From contig CAWZYM010000409.1 in assembly GCA_963966185.1 (NCBI GenBank), positions 616,001 through 680,000 of the forward strand: DNA of 64,000 nt, in the 5' to 3' direction. Position 1 is the first letter of the stretch, and each line of letters opens with the position of its first letter. Below, piece by piece: positions 28,236 through 42,187 of the stretch. Position numbers and translations under genes: made by a program. Origin of the DNA: Rhabditoides inermis (Eukaryota > Nematoda > Chromadorea > Rhabditida > Rhabditidae). The notes beneath the pieces are model-generated. The model saw only the letters and a program-made list of their open reading frames with translations. It made no database searches and was not told where the DNA came from.

Positions 28236-28315
28236 CTGACCGCTCATGTGGACCACGCCGTGGGACGGAAGAGCAGGAGCAGGAGGAGGAGGAAGGTATA
28301 CTATTTCTCTCTCTC

Positions 28316-28354
<39 letters not shown>

Positions 28355-29781
28355 CAGTATGTGTAATGTCAATTTGTCAATATACAGAGCGTGAGATGGA
28401 CCATGACGAGGGTGACGTCATAGTAGAGGGAGAAGCGCCGGAGCGACTAGTGCAGGAGCAGGCGGAGCCATGTGGAGAAGAAGAGATGTTTCGTCAGGAC
28501 CAAGAAGGATTCCGGATTGGTGAGCCCCCCCTCTCTCTCTTTCTCTCCCTCTCTCTCTTTCCCTCTATCGCTCTCTTTCTCTCTCTCTCTCTTTCTCTCT
28601 TTCTCTCTCTATCTCTTTCTCTCGCCCTTCTCTGTTTCTCTCAAATTCATGTTCACTATCAGATGTGGGAGTAGAGGGACCAGTGGACGACACTGGAACG
28701 GAGATGGCAGATGAGCGCATGGAGGAAGACGAGGAGGATGAGAACGAGGGAGACTACGGTACAGTGATACAGTGTATAGATTATAGCAAACAATCAGAAT
28801 ATTGAACTCGGTCCAAGTAGCATTACACTACAGTTGTGTGGAATCGTCAGGATACGGTAAAAGACAGTAATTCAGTAATACAACGGATTTCGGATATATA
28901 ACGGATTTCGATAGTCGCGTAATTTTCTGCTTGTGGCTTCTAGAGAAATGAACTTTTGATGATTGATTTTTAGCTCCCCACAACTGCAATGAGCCCGGAG
29001 AAGCGACTGTGCGAGCGAGCCGCGCCATTCGGACCAAGTCTCTCCTCACCAACGACAGAGACTTCTTCGGCGACATCGACCAGACAGTGAGTATCTCTCC
29101 TTCTCTCTCCTTCTCTCTCTCTCTCTTTCTCTCTTTATCTCTCTCTCTCTATTCACTCACATACATACAACATACTGTCTAGGAGGAGTCTCCTTTCATT
29201 CGCCCACAACTTCCGCGCAGTCGCTCTGCATCTGGCCGCAAGATTCGAGAGCACAAGCAAGAAGGTACGTCATCTTGATTTGTGAAAGAATGAGTTCAAT
29301 ACATTCATTTTCGAAATCGAGAAAAACATTAAAAATATATTTTGAATTTTGCAGTCCGTACTTCGTGCATGTCTCGTCGGGAGGAGATGGTGTTCAAGAT
29401 TAGGACAACTGAGAAGAACCTGGAGGAGCAGTCGCATCCGATCTTCTCGATGCTCGGACTGGGGCAGTTGTATGTGGAGGACCAGCACATGCGCATCATC
29501 CGGGCACAGTGAGTAGTACTGTATACAGTAGTCCTGTGTAGAAGATGACAGAACAGAACAGACGTTTTTTTTCTCGAAGCATTGAGCACATTATAACACG
29601 TACATTGGGGTACGGTTACGGTGAAATACAGTAATGCAATGCCTACTGCGACTTCCAATAGGTCAATAGCACGGATCTCGGTAGTACAGTGTATGCGTAC
29701 GTGCTATCAATCGCATGTTGTAGACACGACTTCACGAAGATGCATCATGTGGAGAAGAGGACAATGGCAATTCAGGAGGTA

Positions 29782-29828
<47 letters not shown>

Positions 29829-29844
29829 CTCCATTCTCTCTCTC

Positions 29845-29884
<40 letters not shown>

Positions 29885-30352
29885 TTCTCACTCTTTTTTT
29901 TATTTTCCGCTTCAAGACTTCGTTTTCAGATGCGTGAAGAGGTGGCACGTCTGAAGCAGAATCCTTCGAGGGAGAACCGAGCTGCCATCCACCAGTCGAA
30001 TGCGTTCCTTCGCTACAGGGACGCCGCCACCAAGCTGCGAGTCGACCTCGGAGCTATTGTAAGAGAATAATTACAATTAAAATTCTGCAACTGAAAAGTA
30101 GCAATCACAAAAATATAACGAAAACACACAACACAATAATTAGAAAAAGTAGTATTGAAAAAAGAATCCTCAAAAAAATAGCAGTCACAAATTATCATAA
30201 ATACATTGACATTTACTAATTCGTGCTCTTGTTTCAGTTCCTCGCGAATGCTGCTGTGAAGGGATCTCCGCGCTACATGAGGATGCAGGCAGAGAGGGCG
30301 ACTGTTGTGATGAATGAGGTCGGATCGCCCGATCTCTTCATCACATTCACAG
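28236..30352 (+). CDS. Gene 1 exons 33-41: acidic linker and N-terminal Helitron-like domain
   Basis: Exons 28236-28295, 28388-28519, 28663-28758, 28974-29086, 29183-29264, 29355-29508, 29724-29778, 29930-30058 and 30238-30352. Exons 33-35 encode an acidic stretch (EEQEQEEEE, EEDEEDENEGDY). Then come NCNEPGEATVRASRA, DRDFFGDID and the start of the Helitron_like_N region: YVEDQHMRIIRAQHDF, IHQSNAFLRYRDAATKLRVD and KGSPRYMRMQAERATVVMNE with VGSPDLFITFT, a segment typical of Helitron Rep proteins. All exons are in phase, and an in-frame ATG in exon 34 (REMDHDE) could start a separate protein downstream of the Harbinger insertion. Confidence 0.85.
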
Positions 30353-30467
30353 GTACGAGAACAAGGAGAGAGAGAGAGAGATATAGAGAGAGATAAAGAA
30401 AAAGAAAGAAAAAGAGAGAGTATACATTTGAGAGCAGTTTTCATTTCGTTCAATATTGAATTTATAG

Positions 30468-30556
30468 GAAGTCCGGTGTGGGCAGAGATTCAGAGGAACC
30501 TGTTACCCGGACAGCGATGGGTGGACGCGCCGGATCTGGTCAATCGAGTGAGTATG

Positions 30557-30599
<43 letters not shown>

Positions 30600-30757
30600 C
30601 TATTCTTTGCAGATCTTTTACATGAAGATGCACGCTGTATTGGACAAGATCATTCTGGAAGGCGCGTTCGGAGAGGTGCTGGCCTATGCGTGGTCTCTCG
30701 AGTTCCAGGCTCGCGGCATGCCCCACATTCACCTTCTCCTCACTCTCAAGGTGCGTT

Positions 30758-30790
<33 letters not shown>

Positions 30791-32002
30791 CTCTCTCTCT
30801 CCCTCTATTTGTATACTTATAGGAGAAGCTGAGCACTGCGGAGAAGGTGGACCGGTTCATCAAAGCGCAGATCCCGAGTGAGCTGGAGCCGGTGCTGCGA
30901 GAGAAGGTGCTGCGTTTGATGTGCCACAAGCCCTGCAGCCACTACGACAAGAAGGGAGTCTTCCACCCGCACAAGGACGAATTCTGCCGGTGAGTAGGGA
31001 GAGAGGGAAAGAGAGGGAGAGAGGGGGGGAGAGAGAGCAGGAGACATGGACTGTTGTGCAGAGTGGACGCGCAGCACCCGGAGGCGAGGCAGTGTGGCAA
31101 AGGCTTCCCGAAGCCGTTCTCCGAGTACACGGTGATGCGTGAGAATGGCTACGCGGAGCCTGCTCGGCCGAAGGGACCGTGGGTGGACACTCCCCGCAAG
31201 TACCAGGTCAACAACCAGTGAGTGCATTTCCTTGTCTACTGTAGTATACACATGTGTTCAGGTGGGTCGTGCCGTTCAACCCACGCATGCTGATGGAATT
31301 CGACTGCCACGTGAACGCAGAAGTCACGTCGTCAATCTTCTGCGCCAAGTATATGTACAAATACATATTCAAGGTGTGTATAATAATACTGTTTTTTTTT
31401 TCTTTTAATCTGAATCAACTCACGTTATGTGTTACAGGGTTTCGACAGGGCTATGTGTGAGCTGATTGACAGCGCCATGGTCAACGACGGGAGCCACGCG
31501 GGAGTGCCGGAGTTCGCCACGTTCCAACACGTGAGAAAGACATAGAGATATAAGAAACACGATAGCGAGAGAGAAAGCAAGAAAAAGAGAAAGAGGGAGA
31601 GAGTGAGAGAGAGAAAGAGAGAGAGAGAGAGAAAGAAAAAGAGAAACATAGAGAGAAAGAGAGCAAATGCAAACTTCTAGTGCGTCATTCCATCTTCTCT
31701 GGATCTGAATGAGACCCAGCGCGAATATATGGACCAGAATGCGCAGAAGCTGCTCCGCGACCTCCAGGTAAGAACTGCGCACAGACTTTATTTGATTTTA
31801 CGTTTGAACGACTTCATTGTATGATTCAGATAAGCCCTGACGAGGAGGTGATCAACGAGGACGGAACGACGGAGAAGGTGAAGAACGTGGTTCTGGACGA
31901 GTTCAGCCAGTTCACTACTCGCATGGCGATCACTGCCCCACAGGCAGTGTGGGGAGTCCGCGACTGGGAGATCGCCAAGGTGAGTGGAGAGAGAGAGAGA
32001 GG

Positions 32003-32036
<34 letters not shown>

Positions 32037-32403
32037 GAGAGAGAGAACAGGCGATATCGAGGTTGTTTTAGATTTCGCACCACGTGGACTTTGCGAGTGT
32101 GCACCTTCCGAAGAGGGCTCCGCTGGTGTTCGACAAGGACGCGGACTACGATGAGGTCAGAACAGCCAGGCACACCTTTGAAAAAGGAACAGTCTCAATG
32201 TATCTTTCCAGTTGTTGGCTGAGGCAGACGAGGGAGAGGCGCAGTCGATCACGGAGGCGTGGCTGGAGCTGAACAAGGAGAACGATCTGGCCAGGCGGTA
32301 CACCATCCGAGAGGGAATCAAGCACTTCCGGATCATCAAGAAGGGACACGGATACAAGTGGGCTCCGAGGAACAAGAAGCAGCGCATTCACCCGGTTAGT
32401 CTA

Positions 32404-32448
<45 letters not shown>

Positions 32449-32991
32449 ATCTAATCAGTTTTAGCCGATCCTCCGTCTGCGCTCCGTGTGTCCCTCTCGC
32501 CGCGAAAAGTACGCTCTCCGTCTTCTCTTCAACAATGTGGCCGGAGCCCGCAGTTTCCCGGAACTCGCGACCACCGTAAGTTCTCTCTCATTATCTCTCG
32601 CAATCTCTCTCTCTTTCTGTCGCTCTCTCACTATCATTTTCTTTTTTAGGACGATGGCCGTCAGTGTTCGACATTCTCGGAGGCGGCAGCGGAGAGGGAT
32701 CTTGTGACGAGTGACCTGCAGCTGAAGAAGGCTCTCTCTGAAGTGGCAGCGGACGCGCCTCCTCGAAAGGTTGCACTCTTCTTCGCTCAGCAGCTCGCGA
32801 ACACTGGACCCAGCAAGGTAAAAACAGACAATCTTGAATCAGAATCAGAATCAGAATATGTATCTCATCAATTCTAGGATGCTCCCGCGCAGATGCTTGC
32901 AGAGAACTGCGATGCGATGTTCCTCGCTCCCGCCAAGACGGAGAAGGACAGGACGCGACTGATGAACATGCTCCTCTACTCTCTCCAGGTG

Positions 32992-33045
<54 letters not shown>

Positions 33046-33277
33046 TTTCTTTCTCTTTCTCTCTTTTTCTCTTTCCCCCTATCTCCTTCTCTACGTAAGA
33101 CATTTACAGAAGATGTTGTCGTGGTATGACTGTGATCTGGAGCAGTTCGGTCTGCCCCTCCCCGATCGCTCGTTTGTGCCGCAGCCCGAGAGCAGGAGAG
33201 GATCGAAGGAGTACGACTACGAGAATGACGTCATCCACACTCCGCCCACCAACTTCAACCTCATGGACAAGACGAGT
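30468..33277 (+). CDS. Gene 1 exons 42-55: Rep (HUH, two-tyrosine) endonuclease region
   Basis: Exons 30468-30547, 30613-30750, 30823-30989, 31062-31217, 31262-31373, 31438-31530, 31681-31767, 31830-31979, 32072-32155, 32212-32394, 32465-32575, 32650-32817, 32878-32988 and 33110-33277. The HUH motif is EFQARGMPHIHLLLTL (PHIH near 30724). The catalytic tyrosine motif is AKYMYKYIFKG (31344-31373 into exon 47), with two Tyr as expected for Helitron Rep. Rep nicks one strand, stays bound through tyrosine and starts rolling-circle transfer. The stretch after the Tyr motif leads to the helicase through regions conserved with gene 2 (ITEAWLELN, YTIREGIKHF). Exon borders and phases equal those of gene 2. 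Confidence 0.9.
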
Positions 33278-33347
33278 GTATGTTATCTCTCTCTTTCTTT
33301 CTCTCTCTTTATCTTCTTCTTTCTCATGTTCAATACACTACTTACAG

Positions 33348-34113
33348 AAGCAATTGAATGGAGAGCAGAAGAAGGTCTATGATCACATTCTCCGCAAGTT
33401 GAGCGGTGGATTCGACAGGCGACCGGAGATCGTTCTGGGATCCGGCGGATGTGGCAAGACCACTCTCTTCCGAGCTCTCGTCTACGCTGCCATCGACAAG
33501 AACATGAAAGTAAGAGAACATGAAAGATGAACATGAAAGAACATGAAAATAGATGACGATATGCATGATTAATTTGTCTGTTTGTAGGTGGCGTGTCTCG
33601 CGTACACTGGATGCGCAGCCCATCTCCTGCCAGCTGGAAGCACTCTCCACCGCTTCTTCTGGCTGAATCGGACTGCTGACGGGACTCTCTACTGCAAGAT
33701 CACTGGACGCAGTGTCAAGGAAAGCAAGCTGCGAGAAGTGAGTGACAAGGGCAACACATGACACTATACACTACATACGAGTAGAAATACAAACGTAATC
33801 TAAGCATTTCACAAAGAAATGGTTTATTCACAACATGTTTTTGTTATAACAAAGGAATACTCACTCATAAAATACATTACATCGCTGCAACTTATTCAGA
33901 TCGAGCTGTTTCTGATCGATGAGATGTCGATGCTGGATCGGGAGCTGATCAATCTGATCGACGCGGTTCTGAGGAAGGCGACTGGAGTGAACAAGTTCTT
34001 CGGAGGAAAGCTCGTGGTCTTCGGAGGAGACTACAGACAGGTAGGGAAAAGGGAGAGAGAGAAGAGAGAGGGAGGGAAAGGGATAGAGAAGAAAGAAAAG
34101 CGAAAAGGGAGAG

Positions 34114-34152
<39 letters not shown>

Positions 34153-34878
34153 TGTTTTCAGATTCTCCCGATCATCCAGGGTCTGGAGGGAGACGAGGTT
34201 CTGGTGGAGTCTCTTCTGCAGCACCCTCTCTGGAGGGTCAGTCGCAAGTCGTGGCTCACTCAGAACATGCGTGCCAAGGAGGACAAGGACTATGCCGATC
34301 TCGTCTACCACATCGGAAACGGAACTCCGGATCTCACTGCCAAGGTAAGTCTCCGCCCGTTATTCATGTGACTGGTAGACATGATCAAACTTAGACACTT
34401 AATAATGCAAATGTAAGCGATTGCGTGAATGTTTTACTTTAGATGTTATAATAATTATTTGCAGGTGTGTTCTGGCTGCTTCCCGATCTTCAAGGACTCT
34501 GCCTCGGATGTGATCAAGTGGACGTTCAACAAGATGGAAGATGAGAAGAAGAGGGTCGGCAGCTGTCTCCTCGCCATCACCAACGACGAAGTGAACCAGC
34601 TCAACGAGGAGGTACGCTTCATATCACTATCTCTCTCTCTTCTTCTTTTTTTCAATCAACCATGTAACATTGAATGATCCACTTGTATTTGTAGGTTCTC
34701 GCGCTGCTTCCTCTCTCGAAGAAGAAGGTGGATGGCTACTTGGACCACGTCTACCTCTCCATCGACACTCCGGACTCGACTGGTGGCATGCAGCTCTCAC
34801 CCGAAGACTGCCACACCCAGTGTCCTGCCGGTCTGCCACCTCACTCTCTTCATCTCAAGGTAAGAGAGAAAGATATAC

Positions 34879-34930
<52 letters not shown>

Positions 34931-35430
34931 GTAGGGAGATAGAGATTTCAATTCAGCTGGGAGCCACTGTGATGTTGATCAAGAACATCGACGTGAGGCG
35001 TGGACTGACGAATGGCACTCGTCTCATCGTCCGCAAGATGGTCAGTTATCTGATTTGCAAATATCACATCTTACTTTTCACTTCTCACTATTCATTTTTA
35101 GGTGTTTTAATTGGAATTTTTTGCAGCGAGAGCATTCGATCATGGTGCAGCGGATCGGAGATGCGACGGGAGAGACTTACGAACTCGGAAAGTGAGTGAA
35201 GAAAGAGAGAGAGAGAGAGGGGGGGGGGGGGGAGAGGAGAGGGAGAAAGTGAGAGAAAGGAAGAGAGAGAGATAGAATCTTCTATATCTCGATCTAACAA
35301 TCATGTATTCAGGATGCTTCTCCAGGACGCGGATCCGAGGAAGAGTCTCTTCACTCGCTTCCAGTTCCCTATTCGTCTCGCGTTTGCGATGACGATCAAC
35401 AAGTCGCAGGGAGCAACGCTGGACAGGGTG

Positions 35431-35478
<48 letters not shown>

Positions 35479-35837
35479 TTCTTTTTTCTTTTCTCCTTCT
35501 CACTTACGATTTTTTTATTGTAGGTGGGACTGGTTCTGTCGAATCCGGTCTTCACTCATGGTCAGCTCTTCGTGGCGATGAGCAGGGTTCGGAGGAGGAA
35601 GGACATCGCCATCTACACTGCCATGAAGGTAAGAGAGTGTGAGTGGAAAGAGAGAGAGAGAGAGAGTTAAACAGCCTCTTCTTCCAGTCGATCGATGGAG
35701 AGAAGTCGTGTGGGAAGCACCACGCTCGCATCTACCAGCTGAAGAACATCGTCTACCCGGATGCCGTGCAGGCGATGACCCCTCCCAAGACTCACACCGT
35801 TGACCACAACTTGGATGTGGAGGAGGATGACCAGTGA
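33348..35837 (+). CDS. Gene 1 exons 56-66: Pif1-family helicase domain
   Basis: Exons 33348-33509, 33588-33737, 33900-34040, 34162-34344, 34465-34611, 34695-34859, 34957-35040, 35127-35191, 35313-35427, 35524-35628 and 35688-35837. Walker A is LGSGGCGKTT (33438-33464); Walker B is LFLIDEMSMLD; further Pif1 signatures are FGGDYRQILP, ITNDEVNQLNEEV, GATVMLIKNIDVRRGLTNGT, and FPIRLAFAMTINKSQGATLD with GQLFVAMSRVR. It supplies 5'-3' unwinding for Helitron transposition. The protein ends with an acidic tail (DVEEDDQ) at TGA 35835-35837. No stops or frame breaks, which contrasts with the 5' half of the gene. Confidence 0.93.
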
Positions 35838-36289
35838 AACGAATATATGTACATACCAGTAATTGTTGTAAGTTATTGAATCATGAAGTATGGAACTAGT
35901 TTGTCATTGAAATTATTTGTGTATCATTGAAATTGTTAATGACTGATTTGTGAATGTACTGATGACATTGATTGTTTTTACCGTATTTTAATGATTTCCT
36001 CAAAGATAAATCAATTTCTGAGTTTCTAACTAGTTTGTTTTCTTCTATTTTACATTGTTTAATTTACTATTGGTAACTGTACTATTTTCATTTGAAATAA
36101 TAATTCCACAATTATTATTATGTCACGGTTTTCATCTACATATCAACAATACACAGTGAGACTACTGCTTGCCAAAAACACTCACGAAGATGCTGCCATT
36201 GTGGAATGATCTCTTCGTTGACACAACTGCCTTTTATGATCTTGTGTTCCCGCGCGAATAGGCTGCTCCGTCACTTTTGTGCCCGCTAG
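35838..36289 (+). other. 3' flank of gene 1 and candidate 3' end of the autonomous Helitron
   Basis: AT-rich, no further genes. It ends TTGTGCCCGCTAG at 36289, followed directly by TCGCCCCGGCTGGGGC of the next copy. The last nine bases equal the end of the non-autonomous copies' terminus, but the three hairpins are absent here. Confidence 0.5.
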
Positions 36290-38316
36290 TCGCCCCGGCT
36301 GGGGCTATATAAAATTTGCTATGGTCCTTGTGGCTGGGGATTTCACAACATCTAGCTCAGTGACTATTACACCTACACAGCTCATACTCTAAACTTAACA
36401 TTCTTATGGTGACCGCATGCAATCGTTTCATTTTCACGCTCACACCTCTACTTACCATATGACTTTACTAACAACTTGACATAGCCTAAAAAACTTTTCA
36501 CCCATATGCTCAGTCCATGTTTCAAGATGTGAATCTAATACTGTAAACTTAGACTTAGCACGCTATATTGACTTGACACACGTCACTACGACTTATTCCG
36601 ATAACTCCTTATATGGGTTTATATAGAATTTCCAAAATTTCAAAAGGACATAACTCAAGACTGAAGAAACATTTCACACTCAAACTACAAAATTAATATC
36701 AACTAATCACTCCTAACAGACACACATTAGCATAGGTTCCTTTATCATTTCCTTAAATGGGTTCACTAACAACTCGGTCCACTTCTATGTAAACCTACCT
36801 TCAAACTTCATATTTTGACATGAAACTTGCACAGTAACATGAAACATGCATGTTATTTGAAGTTTTACAGTTTCATTTCAAAAAACCAGTTCAAAAAAGT
36901 TTTACAGCATTTTTCATTTTCTGACAGGATCAATCACGTAAGATGCAAAACGCAAAAACCTTGAATATCTTTGTTAGTTTTGAAGACTAAATTTTCAAAC
37001 TTTAGCTGATGATAGAAGACACTTGGCCGTTCACACCATTTCAATTTCTAATAAAAAACTTTTTCCGTTTTCAAAATATAAATATTCAAATTTTCGTGAA
37101 AATTTTACATTTTGGATCATAACTTCGTTCGTTTTCAAAATTAATTTTTCAAATTTTTATGGTAAATCACTCTCTTTGACACAATCAACACAAACACGTT
37201 TGCTTAACCTTGTTACTGAAAATAAAAATCATATTTCATGATTCATTAGATCAACTACAATCCCTTACTATATAAGAGTTTAGACCTGGATTTTACACAG
37301 TAATTCATAACTCAAAAACTAATATTTACTGACGAAGATTCAGATTTTTCGCCTCACTGTAGAAGGATTTCACTTTTTCAAAAAACCTTGATTTTCAACT
37401 AAATGTGGCTCATTTTTGCAGTTGAGCATATTGACCGCTGACAGGATCAATCAGGTAAGATGCAAAACGTAAAATACAGTACATCTAAGTTTCAACTTCT
37501 TAGAAAAATGAAAAATTCTCTCATCCCTTTCACCAATGACACCTTAGGTCCTGAGTACCTGCCAGGTACCATCTCACCTGTGGCCTCTCACCTGTCACCT
37601 GAGATAAATCAGCATAAACGTCAAATTTCACTTTACGACCCTGTAACTTTTGTCTAGATGAGAGTTGACACCTGGATTTTTCTATTTAATTATCACTACC
37701 GTAAAACCTTTATTCATAAAATATTTCAGATTTGTATTTATTGTTTGAATTTTAATTAATTTTTCAATTTCCGCTTTTTTAATACTCAGAAATGTTATAA
37801 AATTTATAACTTTGTTATTTTTTGAGGTGGAAGGTTCATACTTGGTACAGGTAACAAGTAAATAATTACAATTTTTTAGGTAAACAACTTAAGTAAACAA
37901 GTAAACAAAAAAGTAAACAACTCCAAATCTCCTGATTTTGATATCTAATCGACACTAAACCTTCAGGATATTTGAGGTATAGTGTTTACAAGTTATGTAA
38001 ACAAGTAAACAAACTTGTAAACAACTCCAAAACTAGAGATTTTGATGTCTGATGTGTACTAGAGCAATAGAAGAGTTCAAAGTTAGTGTTAAAAGTCAGG
38101 TAAACAAGTAAACAAACATGTAAACAACTATAAAACTTGAGATTTCGATCTCTGATGTGTACTGGAGCCATAGTAAAGTTTAGGTTTGAAGTGTTAATGA
38201 TTTGACGCGGAGAGGCGAGCGCGCCGAAGGCGCGCGAGCCTCGAAGCACAGTGCGGCGGCGAAGCCGCCGCCACTAGCGGGCCAGAGGCGAGCGAAGCGA
38301 GCCTCCGGCCCGCTAG
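36290..38316 (+). mobile_element. Non-autonomous Helitron-like copy F (2027 bp)
   Basis: Complete unit from TCGCCCCGGCTGGGGC to CTAG at 38313-38316, with the same landmarks as copies A-E and no retrotransposon insertion. No protein supported. Confidence 0.75.
38213..38316 (+). other. Triple-hairpin 3' terminus of copy F
   Basis: Same three hairpins as at 9361-9464, with single-base changes (GGGCCAGAGGC) that weaken one pair of the last stem. Confidence 0.8.
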
Positions 38317-40260
38317 TCGCCCTGGTCGCCCTGGCAGGGCTATATAAAATTTGCTATGACGGGTGTGGCTACCTTTTTCACAGCATCTAGCTCAGTGACT
38401 ATTACACCTACACAGCTCATACTCCAAACTTAACACTCTTATGGTGACCGCATGCAATCGTTTCATTTTCACGCTCACAGCTCTACTTACCGTATGACTT
38501 TACTAAGAACTTGACATAGCCTGAAAAACTTTTCACCCATATGCTCAGTCCATGTTTCAAGATGTGAATCTCATACTGTAAACTTAGACTTAGCACACTA
38601 TATTGACTTGACACACGTCACTAGGACTCATTCCGATAACTCCTTATATGGGTTTATATAGAATTTCCAAAATTTCAGAAGGACATAACTGAAGACTGAA
38701 GAAACATTTCACACTCAAACTACAAAATTAATATCAACTAATCACTCTTAACAGACACACATCAGAATAGGTTCCTACATCATTTCCTTAAATGGGTTCA
38801 CTAACAACTCGGTCCACTTCTATGTAAACCTACCTTCAAACTTCATATTTTGTCATGAAACTTGCACAGTAACATGAAACATGCGTGTTATTTACAGTTT
38901 TACAGTTTCATTTCGAAAAACCAGTTCAAAAAAGTTTTACAGCAATTTTCATTTTCTGACAGGATCAATCACGTAAGATGCAAAACGCAAAAACCTTGAA
39001 TATCTTTGTTAGTTTTGAAGACTAAAATTTCAAACTTCAGCTGATGATAGAAAACACTTGGCCGTTCACACCATTTCAATTTCAAATGAAATACTCGTTC
39101 CGTTTTCAAAATATGAATATTCAAATTTTCGTAGAAATTTTACATTTTTGATGATAACTTCTTTCGTTTTCAAAACTAATTTTTCAAATTTTTATGGTAA
39201 ATCACTCTCTATGACATAATCAACACAAACACGTATGCTCAACTCTATTACTGAAAATAAAAATCATATTTCATGATTCACTAGATCAACTACAATCCCT
39301 TACTATCTAAGAGTTGAGACCCGGATTTTGCACAGTAATTCATAACTCAAAAACTAATATTTACTGACAAAGATTCAGATTTTTTGCTTCATTGTAGAAG
39401 GATTTCACTTTTTCAAAAAACCTTGATTTTCAACTAAATGTGGCTCATTTTTGCAGTTGAGCATATTGACCGCTGACAGGATCAATCAGGCAAGATGCAA
39501 AACGTAAAATACAGTACAACTATGTTTCAACTTCTTAGAAAAACTATTTTTAATTCTCTCATTCCTTTCACCAATGACACCTTATGTCCTGGGTACCTGC
39601 CAGGTACCGTCTCACCTGTCGCCTCTCACATGTCACCTGAGATAAATTAGCAAAAACTTCAAATTTCACTTTACGACCCTGTAACTTTCGTCTAGATGAG
39701 AGTTGACACCTGGATTTTTCTATTTAATTATCACTACCGTAATACCTTCATTCATGAATTGTTTCACATTTAAAAAAAACGTTCCAATTTTATTTTTTTT
39801 CCAGTTTTCGTCTGTTTGAAACTGAAAATTGTACTAAAATTTATATCTCGGTTGGTTTTCAAGGTAGAACGTCCATACTTGGTACAAGTAACAAGAAAAC
39901 AAGTTCATTTTTTTTGGTAAACAACAACAGTAAACAAGTTGGAATCTTAAATCTGGGACACTTCTATATGAACTCTGTCAGTTTTAGACCTAGAGACTTC
40001 GTTCTTGGTATAAGTACGAAGTACTTGAGTACAAACTGTTTGGTATATAACATATTTAATTTGGAAAACGACCAAATTCACTCCCTTTACTAGAACCAAG
40101 TTCATTCCTTGGTTGACGATTCCTTTGGGCATGGCATAACTTTCGCTTAAGTGACAGTTGAGAGTTCGAAATCATAATTTAATTATCAGTATACTCATAT
40201 CATCTACTATGAATATTTTCAGAATTTTAACTAGGTTTTGAATTTTTGAAGTTTCGCCTC
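38317..40260 (+). mobile_element. Helitron-like copy G with duplicated 5' end and different 3' part
   Basis: Begins TCGCCCTGGTCGCCCTGGC, a tandem duplication of the first nine bases of the element. It matches the family to about 39930. After that it carries sequence shared with the second family at 42360-42450 and 43310-43390 (ACTTCTATATGAACTCTGTC) and ends in AAGTTTCGCCTC without a hairpin terminus, so it looks chimeric. Confidence 0.65.
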
Positions 40261-42187
40261 TCGCCCTGGCTGGGCTATATAAAATTTGCTATGGTCGTTG
40301 TCTGTCTGGATGTCCGGGCACATAACTCAAGTCACACTGCACATTCACGGCTCATACTCTAAACTTAACTCTCTTCTTGTGACCGCATGCAATCGTTTCA
40401 TTTTCACGCTCACACCTCTACTTACCGTATGACTTTACTAACAACTTGACATAGCCTGAAAAACTTTTCACCCATATGCTCAGTCCATGTTTCAAGATGT
40501 GAATCTCATACTGTAAACTTAGACTCAGCACACTATCATGACTTGACACACGTCACTAGGACTCATTCCGATAACTCCTTATATGGGTTTATATAGAATT
40601 TCCAAAATTTCAGAAGGACATAACTCAATACTGAAGAATTTTTTCACACTCAAACTACAAACTTAAGATCAACTAATCACTCTTAACAGACACACATTAG
40701 CATAGGTTTCTTTCTAATTTCCTTAAATGGGTTCACTAACAACTCGGTTCACTTCTATGTAAACCTACCTTCAAACTTCATATTTTGTCATGAAACTTGC
40801 ACAGTAACATGAAACATGCATGTTATTCACAGTTTTACAGTTTCATTTCGAAAAACCAGTTCAAAAAAGTTTTACAGCATTTTTCATTTTCTGACAGGAT
40901 CAATCACGTAAGATGCAAAACGCAAAAACCTTGAATATGTTTGTTTGTTTTGAAGACTAAAATTTCAAACTTCACCTGATGATAGAAGACACTTGGCCGT
41001 TCACACCATTTCAATTTCAAATGAAATACTCATTCCGTTTTCAAAATATAAATATTCAAATTTTCGTAGAAATTTTACATTTTTGATCATAACTTTTTTC
41101 TTTTTCAATATTAATTTTTCAAATTTTTATGGTAAATCACTCTCTATGACACAATCAACACAAACACGTTTGCTCAACATTATTACTGAAAATAAAAATC
41201 ATATTTCATGATTCACTAGATCAACTACAATCATTTACTATATAAAAGTTGAGGCCTGGATTTTACACAGTAATTCATAACTCAAAAACTAATATTTACT
41301 GACAAAGTTTCAGATTTTTCGCTTCACTGTAGAAGGATTTCACTTTTTCAAAAAACCTTGATTTTCAACAAAATGTGGCTCATTTTTTCAGTTGAGCATA
41401 TTGACCGCTGACAGGATCAATCAGGCAAGATGCAAAACGTAAAATACAGTAGATCTAAGTTTCAACTTCTTAGAAAAACTATTTTTTATTCTCTCATTCC
41501 TTTCACCAATGACACCTTAGGTCCTGAGTACCTGCCAGGTACCGTCTCACCTGTCGCCTCTCATCTGTCACCTGGAATAAATTAGCATAAACTTCAAATT
41601 TCACTTTACGACCCTGTAACTTTCGTCTAGATGAGAGTTGACACCTGGATTTTTCTATTTAATTATCACTACCGTATTCCCTTATTCATGAATTATTTCA
41701 GATTTTTTATTTATGTTTCAATTTTATTTAATTTTCCAATATTCGTATTTTTTTAAATAGTGAAAAATGTTCTAAAATTAATATCGCGGTTGTTTTTCAA
41801 GATAAAAGGTCCATAACTGGTACAAGTAACAAATAAATAATTACAATATTTAGGTAAACAATTTTGGTAAACTAGTAAACAAAGTTGTAAACAACTCTAA
41901 AACTATAGAGTTTGATATCTAAAGTGTACTAGACTTGATGGAGAGTTCATATCAGATGTTTACAAGTCAGGTAAACAAGTAAACAAAAACGCAAACAACT
42001 CCGAAACTTGAGATTTCGATGTCTAACGTGTACTAAAGCCATAGCAGAATTCAGATTTGACATTTTGATGATTTAACGCGAAGAGGCGAGCGCGCCGAAG
42101 GCGCGCGAGCCTCGGAGCGCAGTGCGGCGGCGAAGCCGCCGCCACTAGCGGGCCGGAGGCGAGCGAAGCGAGCCTCCGGCCCGCTAG
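40261..42187 (+). mobile_element. Non-autonomous Helitron-like copy H (1927 bp)
   Basis: Starts TCGCCCTGGCTGGGC at 40261, carries both GACAGGATCAATCA landmarks and ends CTAG at 42184-42187. At 41570 it shows the uninterrupted version of the site that holds the retrotransposon in copy A. Confidence 0.75.
42084..42187 (+). other. Triple-hairpin 3' terminus of copy H
   Basis: Same structure as at 9361-9464; CTAG at 42184-42187 is followed by TCTCCCCCCTAAAATTTCC, the 5' end of a different Helitron-like family. Confidence 0.8.
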